Position numbers and translations under genes: made by a program. DNA of 64,000 bases, taken from positions 186,001 through 250,000 of the forward strand of contig OX337229.1 of the NCBI GenBank assembly GCA_946965045.2, given 5' to 3'. Below, in pieces: positions 42,180 through 53,475 of this stretch. The notes under the pieces are model-generated. The model did no database searches, had not been told where the DNA came from, and worked only from the letters and a program-made list of their open reading frames with translations. Within the stretch, counting starts at the first letter, position 1. Each line of letters begins with the position of its first letter. This DNA is from Epithemia pelagica. Taxonomy: Eukaryota; Bacillariophyta; Bacillariophyceae; Surirellales; Surirellaceae.

Positions 42180-45100
42180 CTAACTTTGTTGGAACCAATG
42201 GCTGGACAAGAACTCACCGTGGATCTGTCCCAAAAACCATTCATCGTCTCCGTCGTTGTCGTCGCTGTCACTCTTGTCGTCATCCGTCAAGGATGAGGAA
42301 CTTGAGCCATTGTCCGAGTCATGGTCGTCGTCCATGGAAAAGGAACCAGTCAGTAACAAGGTTGAATTCACAATGGGTCGTGCCATCACGGTTGGATCAG
42401 CTCTGGTGGTCGTCGGTGTCGATTGGTCACGCTGATTTTGCTCCGACCCGTCTCCTTCCGTGACGCTTTTATTACAGGTATGGATTCCATCCTCCAAGGC
42501 ATGGATCATGTCGTCGCGTTTGCGTCTCTTTCGGTGAATGCTCGAATGCTGATGTTGAACAGGGGCTGATTCGTATGGCTCCGTGGAAGCTGCCGCGACA
42601 CGCGATTCTCTCTTGTTTGCATCGGGGACCAGTTTTTCGGTTATTGGTACCGATTCTCGTGGGGCGTTTTCGACATTGTACAGCATGGAACCCGTCATGA
42701 GGACGGAAGACGAATACGCGGAGGAGTGTTGTGTGGACAGGGTCCGAATGGGCACGGGTGGTGGTGGTATTACTGGGAACACCATGGTATCGTCGTCCAT
42801 GCTCATCCTTGCAACGCTTTGATGTGTCGACGTTTGCGATAATGACACAGTGTCCCGAGAAGGCGTAGAGTCGAGAGTCGTATCAGGATCAACCTTCTTT
42901 TCATCGCTGCATTCTTTGTCCAGACGCAGTGCGGGTGAAGGAATCAGGGTGGGCATTGAACCGAACAACTCTCTACCAGTACTAGTCTGCAATGATGGAA
43001 GAGAAGCCTTTGCTTCGTTGGCAAAAATTCCTCGAACGTGGGGCTCCTGCTTCTTGTCTGGTCCGTCCAGCACCTGGTCGGCAAAGCGAACTTGTTTGAC
43101 AGATCGACTGGGCGAGGGAGTTTGGGGTAGTGTGTTTTGGCTGTGAGTTGGATGAATGGGAGAAGAAGAGGACACAATGGCAATGGACGTGTCCCGCCTA
43201 CTGCTGATGTTGTTGTTGTTGTCAGGATCTTGGAGCTGCCCCTGATCAGCCACTTGTCGCACAGTCTCTCCCACCAACAAGGACGAAGAGGAGGTGGCCC
43301 TTACGCCATGGCGATGATTGGGCAACCCTTGAAATGACTCGTCCTCGTCGTCGGCGAGGGAGGGTACAACAAAGTCGGCCGAATTGGTAATACTGGAATC
43401 CATGGAAAAGGTATCACTCCATAAAATTGTGGTATTGCCATGGATCTCATGCCGTAGAGATGACGTATATGCATCTCCCCAATTTCGCAACATGCCGCCA
43501 TTCTCATTGTCCACGTCATGGTGATGCTGATTATATTGTTCAGGATTCGTTTTCTCCAGAAGTGCTGCTGCTGTGGATTCACTGTCGACGACGCTGTCGG
43601 TGGTCGCATTCCAGGGCGATGGCACTGCACCAAATCGATCGGAAAGAAAGAGTGAATCCTTGGAGTCGTTTCCATTCGTCTGACCACCCTTGTTTTCGTC
43701 ATCGTCACTTGAATCGTGTGGGTGGTTCATGATCCCAACCACGGCCGAGTCGGTCGTATCTTCTTGTTGTTGTTGTTGTTGTTGCGGTTGTGCTTCATCT
43801 CGGTCCATGACCGTTCCCATCATAAGGACGGACGAATCTTGTGGACTGGATGTTCCAGCGGTCGTCAGTGTAGTACCCAATCGTGAGGGATCCTTGTTCC
43901 AGTTCAAAACCGGACCGCGCTTGGATGTGCTCGTTGGTGAAGAGGTGGTGGCAATGGTGGTGGTTGCCATGACATTGGGATTGGAGGACGACAATGACGA
44001 TGACGATAACAGGGTTTGGGCCGCTACCGACGTGCAAGTCCGATTCTTGTTGCCCGACGCGGATGATGCACCATTGTTGCTGCTGGAAAAGAAGCGCAAT
44101 CGCGAGCGTTGTGCTGGTGCTTGTTGTGGACTGCGTGGGGGAGAATCCACCCCGGTACTTTCAAAGGCGGTGCTCGTAATGCTTCCACCTCCTCCTCTTC
44201 CACCTCCTCCATTGTTTCTAGTACCATTAGGTGGAACAGCACCAACAGTATTATCCATCGATGCTAAGGAAAACAAGTTGCCGCCGCCACCACCATGTTC
44301 CACATCCGGAGAACCTGAGGAAGGAGAAAAGACGATGGTCACTTCCTTATTATTGGCATCATTGGGGTTGATGGTTCGTCGAGCGTGTGCCGATTTGGTA
44401 TAGACACGATAGCCGGCCGTCAACAGGACCAGTGCTACGACGGGTACCACCAAGGCCAAGGCCACCAAACCGGAATTGGGTGAGGAGGATGAATTATTGG
44501 AAGACGACGAGGGGTCATTGTCGCTTTCCAGCTCTTGGTTGGAAGAACCAGAATCGTGGGTCACCGTTTCGGTTGTCGTAATGGTGGTTGTGGTGGCGGC
44601 GCTGCTCGTTGTAATGGCAGTGCCGTCTTCGTTTTCTTCCTCCGTGGGAACTGGGGATTCTGTTGGTTCCAAAGATGGTTCCAAAGATGGTTCCAAAGAT
44701 GGTTCCAAAGATGGCTCCAAAGATGGCTCTATGGAGGGTTCGAAAGATGGCTCCTCTGAGGGAATTGTCGATGGAATGTCAGAGGGAGCCGGGGACTCAC
44801 CATGAACTTGGAGTGCCGTGGTGACATGATTGGAAAAGTGAATGTCCGTGACCCAACTGTAGACATGTTGAATCGAGGTCAAAAAGTCGTGCGAAGTCAT
44901 GGCGGCTTGGACACAGGCCAAGACGTCTTGTTCCGTGACGGATTGCGGCGGGACAGATTGTTGCCACCACAAGGAAGGAGGATCAGACTGCTGCACGTCA
45001 AATTCCATGTATCCTCCGACAATGTGTACGGCCGCCCCATGTTGACCGATACAGGTGGGTGTCCCCAAGACGGTGTGCCGTGGAGTCAGAGCCAGATTGC

Positions 45101-45476
45101 ACTGTTGTGGATTGGGTTGTGGTTGTTGTTGATTGGTTTGTTGATGTAATTGTTGTAATGTCGCATAGCGATGCAAAATATCTTGGGCGGCATTTCGCAT
45201 AGTCAGGGCCATGGGAGAGCCACAGGGAATGGGAATGCTCAAGACCGAATCCAAGACATAGTGGGCAATGGGAACACGAAAAGAATTGGAGAGCTGCTGG
45301 GATTGTGGTTCGCCGCCAAAAGTAGTGTGTTCAGTTGGATCCAACACGTTGTAATTGCTGCTGTGTTGACTCTGAGTCGTTGCTTGCAGCAAGGATGTGG
45401 CAGTCGTTCGGGTCGACCATCCCACAACAGCCAGTAGAATCCAATCCAAGAGGCGAATCCGTAGTAGTTGGTTCAT
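42180..45476 (-). CDS. Single-pass membrane protein with PSLEPS repeats and large cytoplasmic tail
   Basis: 1098 residues from the ATG at 45476. A signal peptide (about 1-27, LLDWILLAVVGWSTRTTA) is followed by an ectodomain of ~200 residues (RVPIAHYVLDSVLSIPI, CNLALTPRHTVLG, CIGQHGAAVHIVGGYMEFDV) and a stalk of PSLEPS repeats (about 236-268). One membrane segment lies near 336-360 (GLVALALVVPVVALVLLTAGY). About 730 residues of Ser/Thr/Asp-rich sequence follow, with no enzyme domain recognised. A receptor or adhesion role is inferred. PSLEPS stalks are common in diatom surface proteins. Fragments of the ectodomain exon recur at 56620-57070 and from about 63960 to the window end. Confidence 0.75.
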   Translation of the reverse strand: MNQLLRIRLLDWILLAVVGWSTRTTATSLLQATTQSQHSSNYNVLDPTEHTTFGGEPQSQQLSNSFRVPIAHYVLDSVLSIPIPCGSPMALTMRNAAQDILHRYATLQQLHQQTNQQQPQPNPQQCNLALTPRHTVLGTPTCIGQHGAAVHIVGGYMEFDVQQSDPPSLWWQQSVPPQSVTEQDVLACVQAAMTSHDFLTSIQHVYSWVTDIHFSNHVTTALQVHGESPAPSDIPSTIPSEEPSFEPSIEPSLEPSLEPSLEPSLEPSLEPTESPVPTEEENEDGTAITTSSAATTTTITTTETVTHDSGSSNQELESDNDPSSSSNNSSSSPNSGLVALALVVPVVALVLLTAGYRVYTKSAHARRTINPNDANNKEVTIVFSPSSGSPDVEHGGGGGNLFSLASMDNTVGAVPPNGTRNNGGGGRGGGGSITSTAFESTGVDSPPRSPQQAPAQRSRLRFFSSSNNGASSASGNKNRTCTSVAAQTLLSSSSLSSSNPNVMATTTIATTSSPTSTSKRGPVLNWNKDPSRLGTTLTTAGTSSPQDSSVLMMGTVMDRDEAQPQQQQQQQEDTTDSAVVGIMNHPHDSSDDDENKGGQTNGNDSKDSLFLSDRFGAVPSPWNATTDSVVDSESTAAALLEKTNPEQYNQHHHDVDNENGGMLRNWGDAYTSSLRHEIHGNTTILWSDTFSMDSSITNSADFVVPSLADDEDESFQGLPNHRHGVRATSSSSLLVGETVRQVADQGQLQDPDNNNNISSRRDTSIAIVSSSSPIHPTHSQNTLPQTPSPSRSVKQVRFADQVLDGPDKKQEPHVRGIFANEAKASLPSLQTSTGRELFGSMPTLIPSPALRLDKECSDEKKVDPDTTLDSTPSRDTVSLSQTSTHQSVARMSMDDDTMVFPVIPPPPVPIRTLSTQHSSAYSSSVLMTGSMLYNVENAPRESVPITEKLVPDANKRESRVAAASTEPYESAPVQHQHSSIHRKRRKRDDMIHALEDGIHTCNKSVTEGDGSEQNQRDQSTPTTTRADPTVMARPIVNSTLLLTGSFSMDDDHDSDNGSSSSSLTDDDKSDSDDNDGDDEWFLGQIHGEFLSSHWFQQS
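44665..44765 (-). repeat. 12-bp tandem repeats coding the PSLEPS stalk
   Basis: ggttccaaagat and variants are repeated about eight times; on the minus strand they code PSLE/PSFE units. Confidence 0.88.
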
Positions 45477-46220
45477 GATCTGATGATGGTGGTGTGCAAT
45501 AGGATATTATTAGAAAAGAGGAATGGAAAGAGTCAAGGAAACGGAGCGGCTCCTTCCTTCCGGTGAGTGTCGTACCAAACAAATTGTTGGAACCGCACTA
45601 TTTTTTTGGCTTAGAGACGTTGACATGCACACACAATCGACAGATCAAAAATAGGACAGTCGCTGCTGCTGAATCCAATTTTTGGATTGCTTTCTCTCTC
45701 AGAGACTGACCGTGTGTGGACCAGAGAGGGTCGCTGATGTAGTATTACTCTCTACCTATAGAGGTAGAGAGGTATTTCTTCGATATATAGCATGGCTTGT
45801 GTGTTTTGTAAATACTCTATCTCTCTCCCGGGCTCCCAAAAAAGTGGTGTTCGGTCGAGGGAATATGAGACGATCCAAAATTTGACATTCCCGGAAGACA
45901 CGCCCGGCGATCTGAACCGCAACCACCAAGTTGGCGCCTTTTTTTCGGGGGCGGTCTATCAAATTTTTGATCTTGCTCTTGGTCTTGATATCTACCTCAA
46001 CGATCTATCCATAGAATATTATAGAGACCGTCGCATCCAAAAGCACTGACCACACACAACCTTGCTATCGGCAATCGGCAGATTGAAAAGATACACACAA
46101 AATCAATGTGATAGTATTAACCCACACATGAAGCGACAAAAGATCGTGATTACCTTGGCCTTTAGGAAGCACAACGACAGACAACGGTCAGAGTCATAAA
46201 GTAACAGTGACAGAGAAACC
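45477..46220. other. Divergent intergenic region
   Basis: Upstream of the PSLEPS gene (minus) and the hydrolase pseudogene (plus). The part near 46020-46055 (ccaaaagcactgaccacac) matches the reverse complement of 58968-58990, so the duplicated hydrolase segment includes some of this spacer. Confidence 0.5.
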
Positions 46221-47683
46221 ATGGATACAAAACAGATTTTGCTCTGGATTGTCTTATTCCCCATTTCCTCGATCGTTGCCCGGACAATTGTGGGTGAACC
46301 CAGAGCCGAAACTCCTGGAGATTCAACCGACGGGTGTGGGAGAACGACGACATGCCTCCAACTTCAACAATGTCGTCACCTTTTCTCGCAATTCCAAAAG
46401 TTTGGACTATCCCTGTATCTTGGAATTCCCAGAACCCATCAAACAAGACAAGGACTCTCCTCGCTCGCCTGTTCCTGAATTTCAAGGCCAGGTCTTATTT
46501 TGTGGCGACAATGATGAAAACGCGACGGAAATAATCCGTCGCCTAAATGATGAGGGCAACACAAGCAATCGTCCGATCTTGTTGTACATTCATGGCTTTA
46601 CGGTCCCCCGGAAACGACTCTGAACAAGGCTGCGGAATACAATGCCCGACCGAATCGAACCTACAATGTCATTCCTGTGATTGGGGATACGACGCAATCG
46701 GCCGCGGCCTATTATGAGGATCGCGAGACCTTGGCACCCCTCGCCGGACAACGCTTGGCGCAATCCTTTGGACGACTCTTGCATTTGCTGGCACAGTTTG
46801 GTGCTGGTCCAACCACTCCCAAGTGTCTCATGTGTCATCATAGCATGGGCAATGATGTGTTGCAAGCCCATGCTCAATCACATCGAGAAAATACTAAGAA
46901 TGATGATGATTGCGCTCCAGTCTTTGATCACATTTTCATGGTCGCAGCCGACGTGCGTCAAGACATTTTCGATACAGCTCTCAACGATTCCAACAACTCC
47001 TCACAACGACCATGGATTCCTCCTTCAAAATGGTTTCAAACGGGCCTTTCGAGACTGGCGGATGCGAAACATCTCAACACTACGAATACTACTACTTTGG
47101 CTGTGGGACCACACTTTGATTTCATGACCAATGCCGGTCGAGACATTGCCGCTCTGGCGCGATCCAAGATTCATGTATTGTATGGAACCACGGACATTGC
47201 TTTGACCTATCGAACATGTCTGTATCGGCACATTTTCGCGCTGGTCCTGTATCGCAACTTGTTTCTTCGCATCCCTCATTTCGTGCGTTGGTCGGGTGGC
47301 AAACTATGGGGATTTATTCGTTCCAAAATTGTTTCCACCAACACGACCTTGGGTGCCAACGAGGATCGACCCAATCGGATTCGTCAAGACGGTTTCGGAT
47401 TCGTCAAGACGGTTTCGTAAAGGAGGATCGTAGGATTAGGAGGACCGATGCGCAGGACATGGCGCTTTGGTACCTTAGAATCGTCTATGGCGGTAGATCG
47501 AATCATCCGGCGCCCTTGGGTCTCAACGGGGATCGAGGAAAAGGTCGGATTTGTGAGGAAATCAAGGACAAGATTATCTTTTTCAACTTTGACAAGTACA
47601 ATACCCAGGATCCTCTGGGACACAATTATCAATGGAGCAAAGAGGCTATTCAGTACTATGAAGGCGTGTTCGTGGAGAACTAA
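46221..47683 (+). pseudogene. Alpha/beta-hydrolase (DUF900-like) pseudogene, copy A
   Basis: The ATG at 46221 begins a hydrophobic leader (MDTKQILLWIVLFPISSIVA). Family sequence then appears in successive frames: LEFPEP..VPEFQGQVLF and RPILLYIHGFTV up to 46605; DTTQSAAAYYEDRETLAPLAG, LMCHHSMGNDVLQ and HFDFMTNAGRDIAALA to ~47390; and a third frame with FFNFDKYNTQDPLGHNYQWS to 47683. Compared with copy B, one base is missing near 46604-46610 (gtcccccgg versus gtccctccgg). The nucleophile region HSMGN carries an extra His. Intact relatives are serine hydrolases. No single open frame remains. Confidence 0.75.
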
Positions 47684-47990
47684 ACCGATTTCGGAACATG
47701 ATGGACACGAGAAACAAGAGTCGTGTGTCATGAATAGACTTTAACCGGCTCGCTTCGATCGTACTAGTTATCGTATTTGTTGGATTCCAAATGAAAGGAA
47801 TACAAGCTAGTAAATACATATCTAGTAGATGTAGGGAGCTGGGAGAATATCTAGAGAACCATTGCCTTTTTGGAAGTACAGCAGCAGGCGTTGATATGTG
47901 TTCCCTCATGGATGGTCGTGTATTAGAGATTGAGGCTCGTCTACTGGACAACCACACACATGCTGTACATACGGACTGTAAAAGTCTCAA
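47684..47990. other. Spacer at the left edge of the directly repeated segment
   Basis: From about 47700 (gagaaac.agagtcgtgt.catgaatagactt) the sequence matches 59285 onward in direct orientation. No gene seen. Confidence 0.5.
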
Positions 47991-49352
47991 CAGTAGACAT
48001 ATAGGTATGATGGCCTTTGGCTCGTCTACTTGGTCGTCGTCGCCACAGTTGTTCACGTCCTTGTGATGGCGATGATGATCTTGGACCTGTGGCGGTGCTG
48101 TTGTTGGTGTGATTCTGGGAATGAATGGTAGATCCATATCCTCGTCGTCGTCGTTGCCACACGAGAAATGACCTGGATGAAGACGCACCGGATGAATTCC
48201 CAGACGAGGAAGCAGATTCGCTCGCAGTGGTTGTGACAGTCGCTACGGATCTAGTGCAAGACAAAGAAGCGGTTCCGACGGCCGCTGGACGTGTTCTGGA
48301 TCGGGGAATGACACGATTGTCATTACCATGAGAGTCTCCGCGTTGTTGTTGATGATGTCTATGTACGGTCGAAACGTTTGGTTGGCCATGACTGGGCCAA
48401 CAAGCCGATGGACCGGAGCCATGAGGGCGAACCCATGGGCCACCCATTCGTTTGGGGGTTGTTTTTCTTCATGTCGAGGCAGCAGCGGTGGCAGCCGCAA
48501 CCGAGGTTGCTTGGGACCTGACCCAGGTACGACACCATTGAGAACCACCATTCATAGGTTGACCAGTTCCTCTTGCACAGGAATGATGCCCACCCATGAT
48601 CCTACGAGACGACACGTGTGAAGGACAAGAAGAAGAAGAAGATGGACCGCCAGGGCACTGTCGTGGGGAACCATGGCAGTGGCGCATTCGTCGTCGTCCT
48701 TGTTGTTGTTGCTTTGCTGGCAGATATGATGAAATTTGATGTGGCACGGTTGGACTGGATGATAATGTTGTGGTGGTTGTGGTGGTCATGGTCGTTTCCA
48801 GGGTGGACTGGTGATTGTGGAATGATCATCATCTTCTCCATTGTTTTCGCTTTCACTTTCTTCTTCTTCTTCCGGTACACTCGGGGGAAGAATGGAAAAT
48901 GGTGGTAGGACAACAATCTCCGGTTCTTCTTGTGCTTCTGGTGAGTCATTATCAACAACAGGAGCCACGTCAATCTCGGGTTCTTCCAAAGAGGCTTTGG
49001 GGGTTGCTTTTTCTTGTTGTTGTTTTCCAGCAGTGCGAGGAGTCGTCGTTGTTGTTGTTGTTTCTCGTTTCAAATGGACTTGAGCCGGAATCACCGCCAC
49101 GGTTGTTTCCCAGGAACCATTCACGTCAGATCGACCATGACGACGACGACGATGATGATGATCCTGATCCGCATGAGACACTGTTGTTGGTGTCGTCGAA
49201 TCATCCAATATTCGGGGAAACAAAGAGAGTTGGATACAACCAAGTTCGTAGCGTAGGTTGATGGATGAGTCGAGTCGGTGCGCTCCTTCGCCATGGTGGA
49301 TTGTTGTTGTTTTGGCTTTTGATACTAGCCTGTTGTCCGCAGGAAGAAACAT
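47990..49352 (-). pseudogene. Low-complexity protein gene, damaged copy
   Basis: Homologous to the open 59368-60786 gene. The frame starting at 49352 (MFLPADNRLVSKAKTTTIHH) is open through EEPEIVVLPPFSILPPSVPE but ends near 48786. Remaining homologous stretches (CHGSPRQCPGG, WVRPHGS.PS, FLVWQRRR.GYGSTIHSQNH) are spread over other frames down to ~47990. Confidence 0.55.
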
Positions 49353-49740
49353 GGTTTCCCGGCCATTTTTCAGGGATTGATGCCTTGCTCGTATAGGTAG
49401 GTAGTTTGTAGTTTGGCTCCAGCATGTGATTGCCTTTTATGTAGGAGTAGGAGGGATCCATGCCGTCGGAACGTTCCTGTTGTGCCCTTTTGCGGCCATG
49501 TGGTGCGGACCCTCGTCTTGGAACTCCGTTGCCCCCGACGGTTGATTGTTGTGTAGTTGCTGCCATCGGCCCTCGAGGTGCGTTCAACAAACAATGCCCC
49601 GACGCGTTCGTATAAACCGACCCCGCTGCCTCGCAATCTCCATGGTCCGATCGCCAAACAACACGAAAGGCCAACAACAACACGCAACAATCCAACACGC
49701 ACAAAAACAAAATACGATTGACCAAAAATACGATTGACCA
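49353..49740. other. Shared region between divergent module genes
   Basis: About 390 bp between the low-complexity gene and the coiled-coil gene, strongly conserved with 60787-61172 and 9916-10290. Frames read in it differ among copies and are not supported. Confidence 0.5.
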
Positions 49741-50880
49741 TGATGATGTGTGATTGTGATTACAGTTACGAAAAGATGATCAGCTCCGAATGGGCTCTGT
49801 TAGTTGCTCCTTTTGTGACTCTCATACTGTGTTACGGTGTCGCTGATGTCTGATGTCCTCGATGAGGCGAAACTTATCGTCCAACACCTGTTTCGGGTCA
49901 TTTTCAACAAGAAAAGTCGTACTACAAGTAGCGAACACGCGGAGCTTCGACACGAACATGCGGAGCTTCGACAGCTTCGACACGACAAAGCTCAGCTTCA
50001 AGAAAGTGCACAGAAGGATCGCGCCTACAAGAAGCTTCGTCGAGAAAACGCGGCGCTTCGAGTGAGGAAAGTGCGGTCTGTGCGAAAGCTTCGACGCGAA
50101 AATGCGATTCTTCGACAACAGCTTGCAGTTGCCGAAGCGAAGCTTGCCGAGAATGGTCGCCACGAGGATGGAGAGATGGAGATTCGCGATCCCGAGGAGG
50201 AGGTCGACGTCGACACTGTTGCTGTTGTGCCTTGCGAGTTCGACGCTGACTTGGACTTCCCTCCTCTCGCACTCGCAGAGGATCTCGAGGACGACGAGGA
50301 AGAGGAGACCCCTCCAGTCGACCGTCATCAGCCTGAGCCCGAACCTGCGCTCATCCCTGACAACGACGACGAGATCACTTTGGGGCACGACTCACCCCCT
50401 CGAAATTCCACCCCTCCTTCCATGGTCGCCACCCCTCCTTACCCCACCCCCACCCCCACCCAAAAAGATACCTCGCCCTCGCCTCACATTGACGAGAATG
50501 CCCCCCAAAGCGTGATCGAGAGTTCCTCCGGCCCCGAGGACTCCACGCGTTTGGGCAGGATCCTTACTGTTGCCTACTCCAAAAAGGCACGCCGAATGGT
50601 GCACGTTCGACGATCCGCTCGTCTTTTGTCCGCGGGTACGGGTAGTGGTGGAGTTGAAAAAAATCCAAAAAACCCAGAAAAAGCAAAAAAATCCAAAAAA
50701 ACCAGAAAAAGCAAAAAAATCCAAAAAAAAACAGAAAAATTACATGTCGGTTGTCGGTTGCTAGTGGTACGTGCGCACAGTCCTGTCGGTTGTGAATCTT
50801 TCCTACTCAACCTACTCACTCTACCCCTTCTTCTGTTTCTACCGATTGCTAAATTCTGCTCCTACTCCTACATCAGCTGA
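49741..50880 (+). pseudogene. Coiled-coil family gene, copy 2, with 7-bp duplication
   Basis: Starts like the other copies (MMMCDCDYSYEK) and reads through the membrane segment to GVADV. There tgatgtc is duplicated (about 49844-49857), shifting the frame to a stop. Downstream, an ATG at 49846 opens a 344-residue frame with the full coiled coil (longer than in copies 1 and 3 by KLRRENA units), acidic linker, GRILTVAYSKKARRMVHVRR and SARLLSAG, the Lys-rich tail and a hydrophobic extra C-terminus. The downstream product would lack the membrane segment, so it may be soluble rather than dead. Confidence 0.7.
50657..50736 (+). repeat. A-rich ~29-bp tandem repeat, copy 2 tail
   Basis: aaaaaatccaaaaaa.ccagaaaaagc units as in copies 1 and 3. 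Confidence 0.75.
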
Positions 50881-51061
50881 GTCTAGCTAGAGTCCTTGTC
50901 GGAGATGTCCTTGTCGGTGTGACGGTTGTCGGTGTTATTGGGGAAGAGTGCCATAGTTGCCCCTTGAGAATCCGTTGATTCATCCGCTTCCCTTATTCTA
51001 GTGTCGGTTGTCGGTGTTATCACAAAATCCTGGTGGCACGAGGACTTTGTCCTTGTGTCAT

Positions 51062-51064
51062 CAG
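51062..51064. repeat. Target-site duplication CAG, left
   Basis: CAG precedes the left terminal repeat and is repeated at 55038-55040. The empty site elsewhere has one CAG. Confidence 0.85.
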
Positions 51065-51077
51065 GAAGGTACGGGAA
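51065..51077 (+). repeat. Left terminal inverted repeat
   Basis: GAAGGTACGGGAA, identical to the reverse complement of 55025-55037. Confidence 0.9.
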
Positions 51078-51253
51078 AGGTCACCTTTCACCTCAACCTA
51101 GATCTTTGGCCACGTCATAGAAATTTACCTAGTCTAGAGATGTTCGAAGTACTATGATTCATCGAATAAAGCTAATAGAGATAGGTTAGTAATATTGGGA
51201 ACTTGTAAAGAAGCTCAACCAATATCAGTCTCAGCACGACGTAGTCTATAAGA

Positions 51254-52756
51254 TCAAGTTTGTTCGTTCGAGTTGTCCACCATGTTTGCATCGTCGTCGT
51301 TGTTGAGGTCGGCTCCGTCGTTGTTGTCGCTGTTCTCGTGGCCGCGTGGAGTTTTGTATGCACGACGAGCACGACGTGACTCGGGAGTGTTTGACAGCGT
51401 GGACAGATTTGAACAGATTGTCGAATTGCTGTCCGACTGACGGCGTGACGACGATCTGTAAGGAGAAGCAGGGAACTGACCGATTGAAACTGACCCTGGG
51501 ACAGAGGCAGTAGGATAGAGCGGAATTTCGGCAGTAGATTTGACAGACATGTCATCAGCAGAGGTCAAGGAGTAGGATCCTTGTTGACGGCCAAGTAGCT
51601 CGACGTGCATGTGCTTGGACCCATCGGGATAACAGTAGATGTTGATCCCATTGAAGTTAGGATCTTCACTCTCATTCACGTAGCGGTTCTCAACGGGGAA
51701 GGGCAACTTCAAGCGGAACTCATCGATGAGATGCTCCGATCGCTCTTTCTTCAACTTCTCGAGCATCGAGCGACGGGCAATGATCTTCGGATGCATGGTC
51801 ATGATATCCGAAACGAGTTTCGCCGTGTTCCCACTCATGTCATTCTTGACGACGTCTCTATTCAACGTGTAGGAGTTGAAGGCTAACTCGGCCGACGTCA
51901 TGTAGGTATTCATCACAAGCGTGATGACAAGCTCCCAACCAGATGCTGAAACACGTACTCGGATGACGGGGTTATTGCCCGAAGGCAAAACCATCTGCAA
52001 GCTACAGCGCTTGCGGAGCTGGGGGTCCTTCCATATGTCCATAAAATATTGCATCGCACTAAGGGTGGTCGACGTCATCGTAGTAAAAACAACCTTCACA
52101 CTAGAGGAGCTAGAGGCACTGCGAGAAGAAGTAGCATTTGATGCGCGCATAGTACGACTCGAGACTGAACCCCCCCCCACCACGACTCGTAGCAGAAGCG
52201 CGACTGGAAACCGAGCGGTCGTCTGACTGTCCCCCACCTCGACCAGACACGGAGGCAACCATGGAAAAACCATCTATGGTCATACCGCCAGCAATGGTGG
52301 CACGATCATCCCCTTCTTCAGGGATTGTTGGGATCAACCCATGGTCTGCAACCATATAAAGAGGAAAAGGTAAGACAGGGGATTGATTTAGTCGAGAAGC
52401 AACGAGGGAAGAATTCACAGCAAGGAAGGAAGCAAGGATGGAAGGAAAACCACAATGCAACAATCAAACTCACATTCGACTCCAGGGACATGGGAGGAGC
52501 GATCCATCACCTCTTTGAAGTGCTTCTTTCGACAGTTGGCAAGAGCAGAGGCCAATGCCTTGCAGGTGAACTTCTCGAAGTTCGGATACTTTCGCATCAC
52601 TTGCGAAGCTGTCCACTCCTTCGGGATCAGGCCTTGCGAGACAAGAAGCTCAAGTTGCTTCGCCTCATCCCATTCCTTCGACCAGTTTGTAATCCTACCT
52701 GAGCTACTAAACTTACAGCTAGGGGTTTGTGCATTAGGAGCTCGACGGGGTGCCAT
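51254..52756 (-). pseudogene. Harbinger accessory protein gene, frameshifted at a G9 run
   Basis: The ATG at 52756 starts MAPRRAPNAQ. Exon 1 (52474-52756) codes a small charged domain (NWSKEWDEAKQLELL, WTASQVMRKYPNFEKFTCKA, LANCRKKHFKEVM), possibly the DNA-binding module usual for the second Harbinger protein. A 128-bp intron (52346-52473, GTGAGT...TTGCAG) joins YHGLIPTIPEEGDDRAT. At a run of nine G (plus-strand C9, 52170-52178) the frame changes. Downstream sequence continues without stops to 51254 (YFMDIWKDPQLRKRCSLQMV, SAELAFNSYTL, KLVSDIMTMHPKII, LKLPFPVENRYVN). One fewer G would restore one ~450-residue frame. The break may be real or a homopolymer error. Confidence 0.65.
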
Positions 52757-53475
52757 GGTCGCAAAGCAAATGTCGTTTCCGATCTTCCTCTTTTGTGTTT
52801 GTTGAGAATGGGTGCAAAATGAATTGGTGTCGATCCGCAAAAAGGGAGAAAACGATGCTGCACGCCTTGCGTGCAAGCAAGGTGAAACGCCGCACGTGCC
52901 CGTACCTTGTGACCAGTCGTATTTGAACAAGGTGTCATCGAGAAGTACACTAAATAGCGAAGAAGTTATTTAACAATTCTCTCCTTAGAAAAAAATGACG
53001 AAGAAAGGACATAGGGCGTCATTTTCTCGTCATTTTTTAGTACGGTGGAACTATGGTAGGGTCACCCTAGAAGTCACCTTACAGACGAGGTGAATGACGA
53101 GGTGACGTTTCTTTTACAAGAATCACTTTTTGTCTTTTCAGAAACAGAACTGTCTTTCAATGTGATTGCCGGATCACATTTAAATGAGTGAAAGATTTTC
53201 ATTAAATGAAACTCATTGATCGGACATTCTTTATCATTCTGTTTCAGAAACAACGACAGACACAACAATATGATACTTTGAGTGTGTCACATTGCAGTCA
53301 CATTGTCACATACATGTCCTCACCAGTCGCCATTGCACGATTCATGGCAGAGGCACCTTCCTGGAATCTGGAATGTTTTTGCATGCCGAGAGAGTCGCAC
53401 AAAGCATTGCAGTGAGGAAGGTTGATTGCTGCAACGACCCAACTAACAAATAATGCCACCAGTCCCCAACCACCC

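Noticed and set aside
44665-44765. Short direct repeats as a CRISPR array
   Set aside because: The repeats are contiguous 12-bp coding units without spacers, in a eukaryotic gene.
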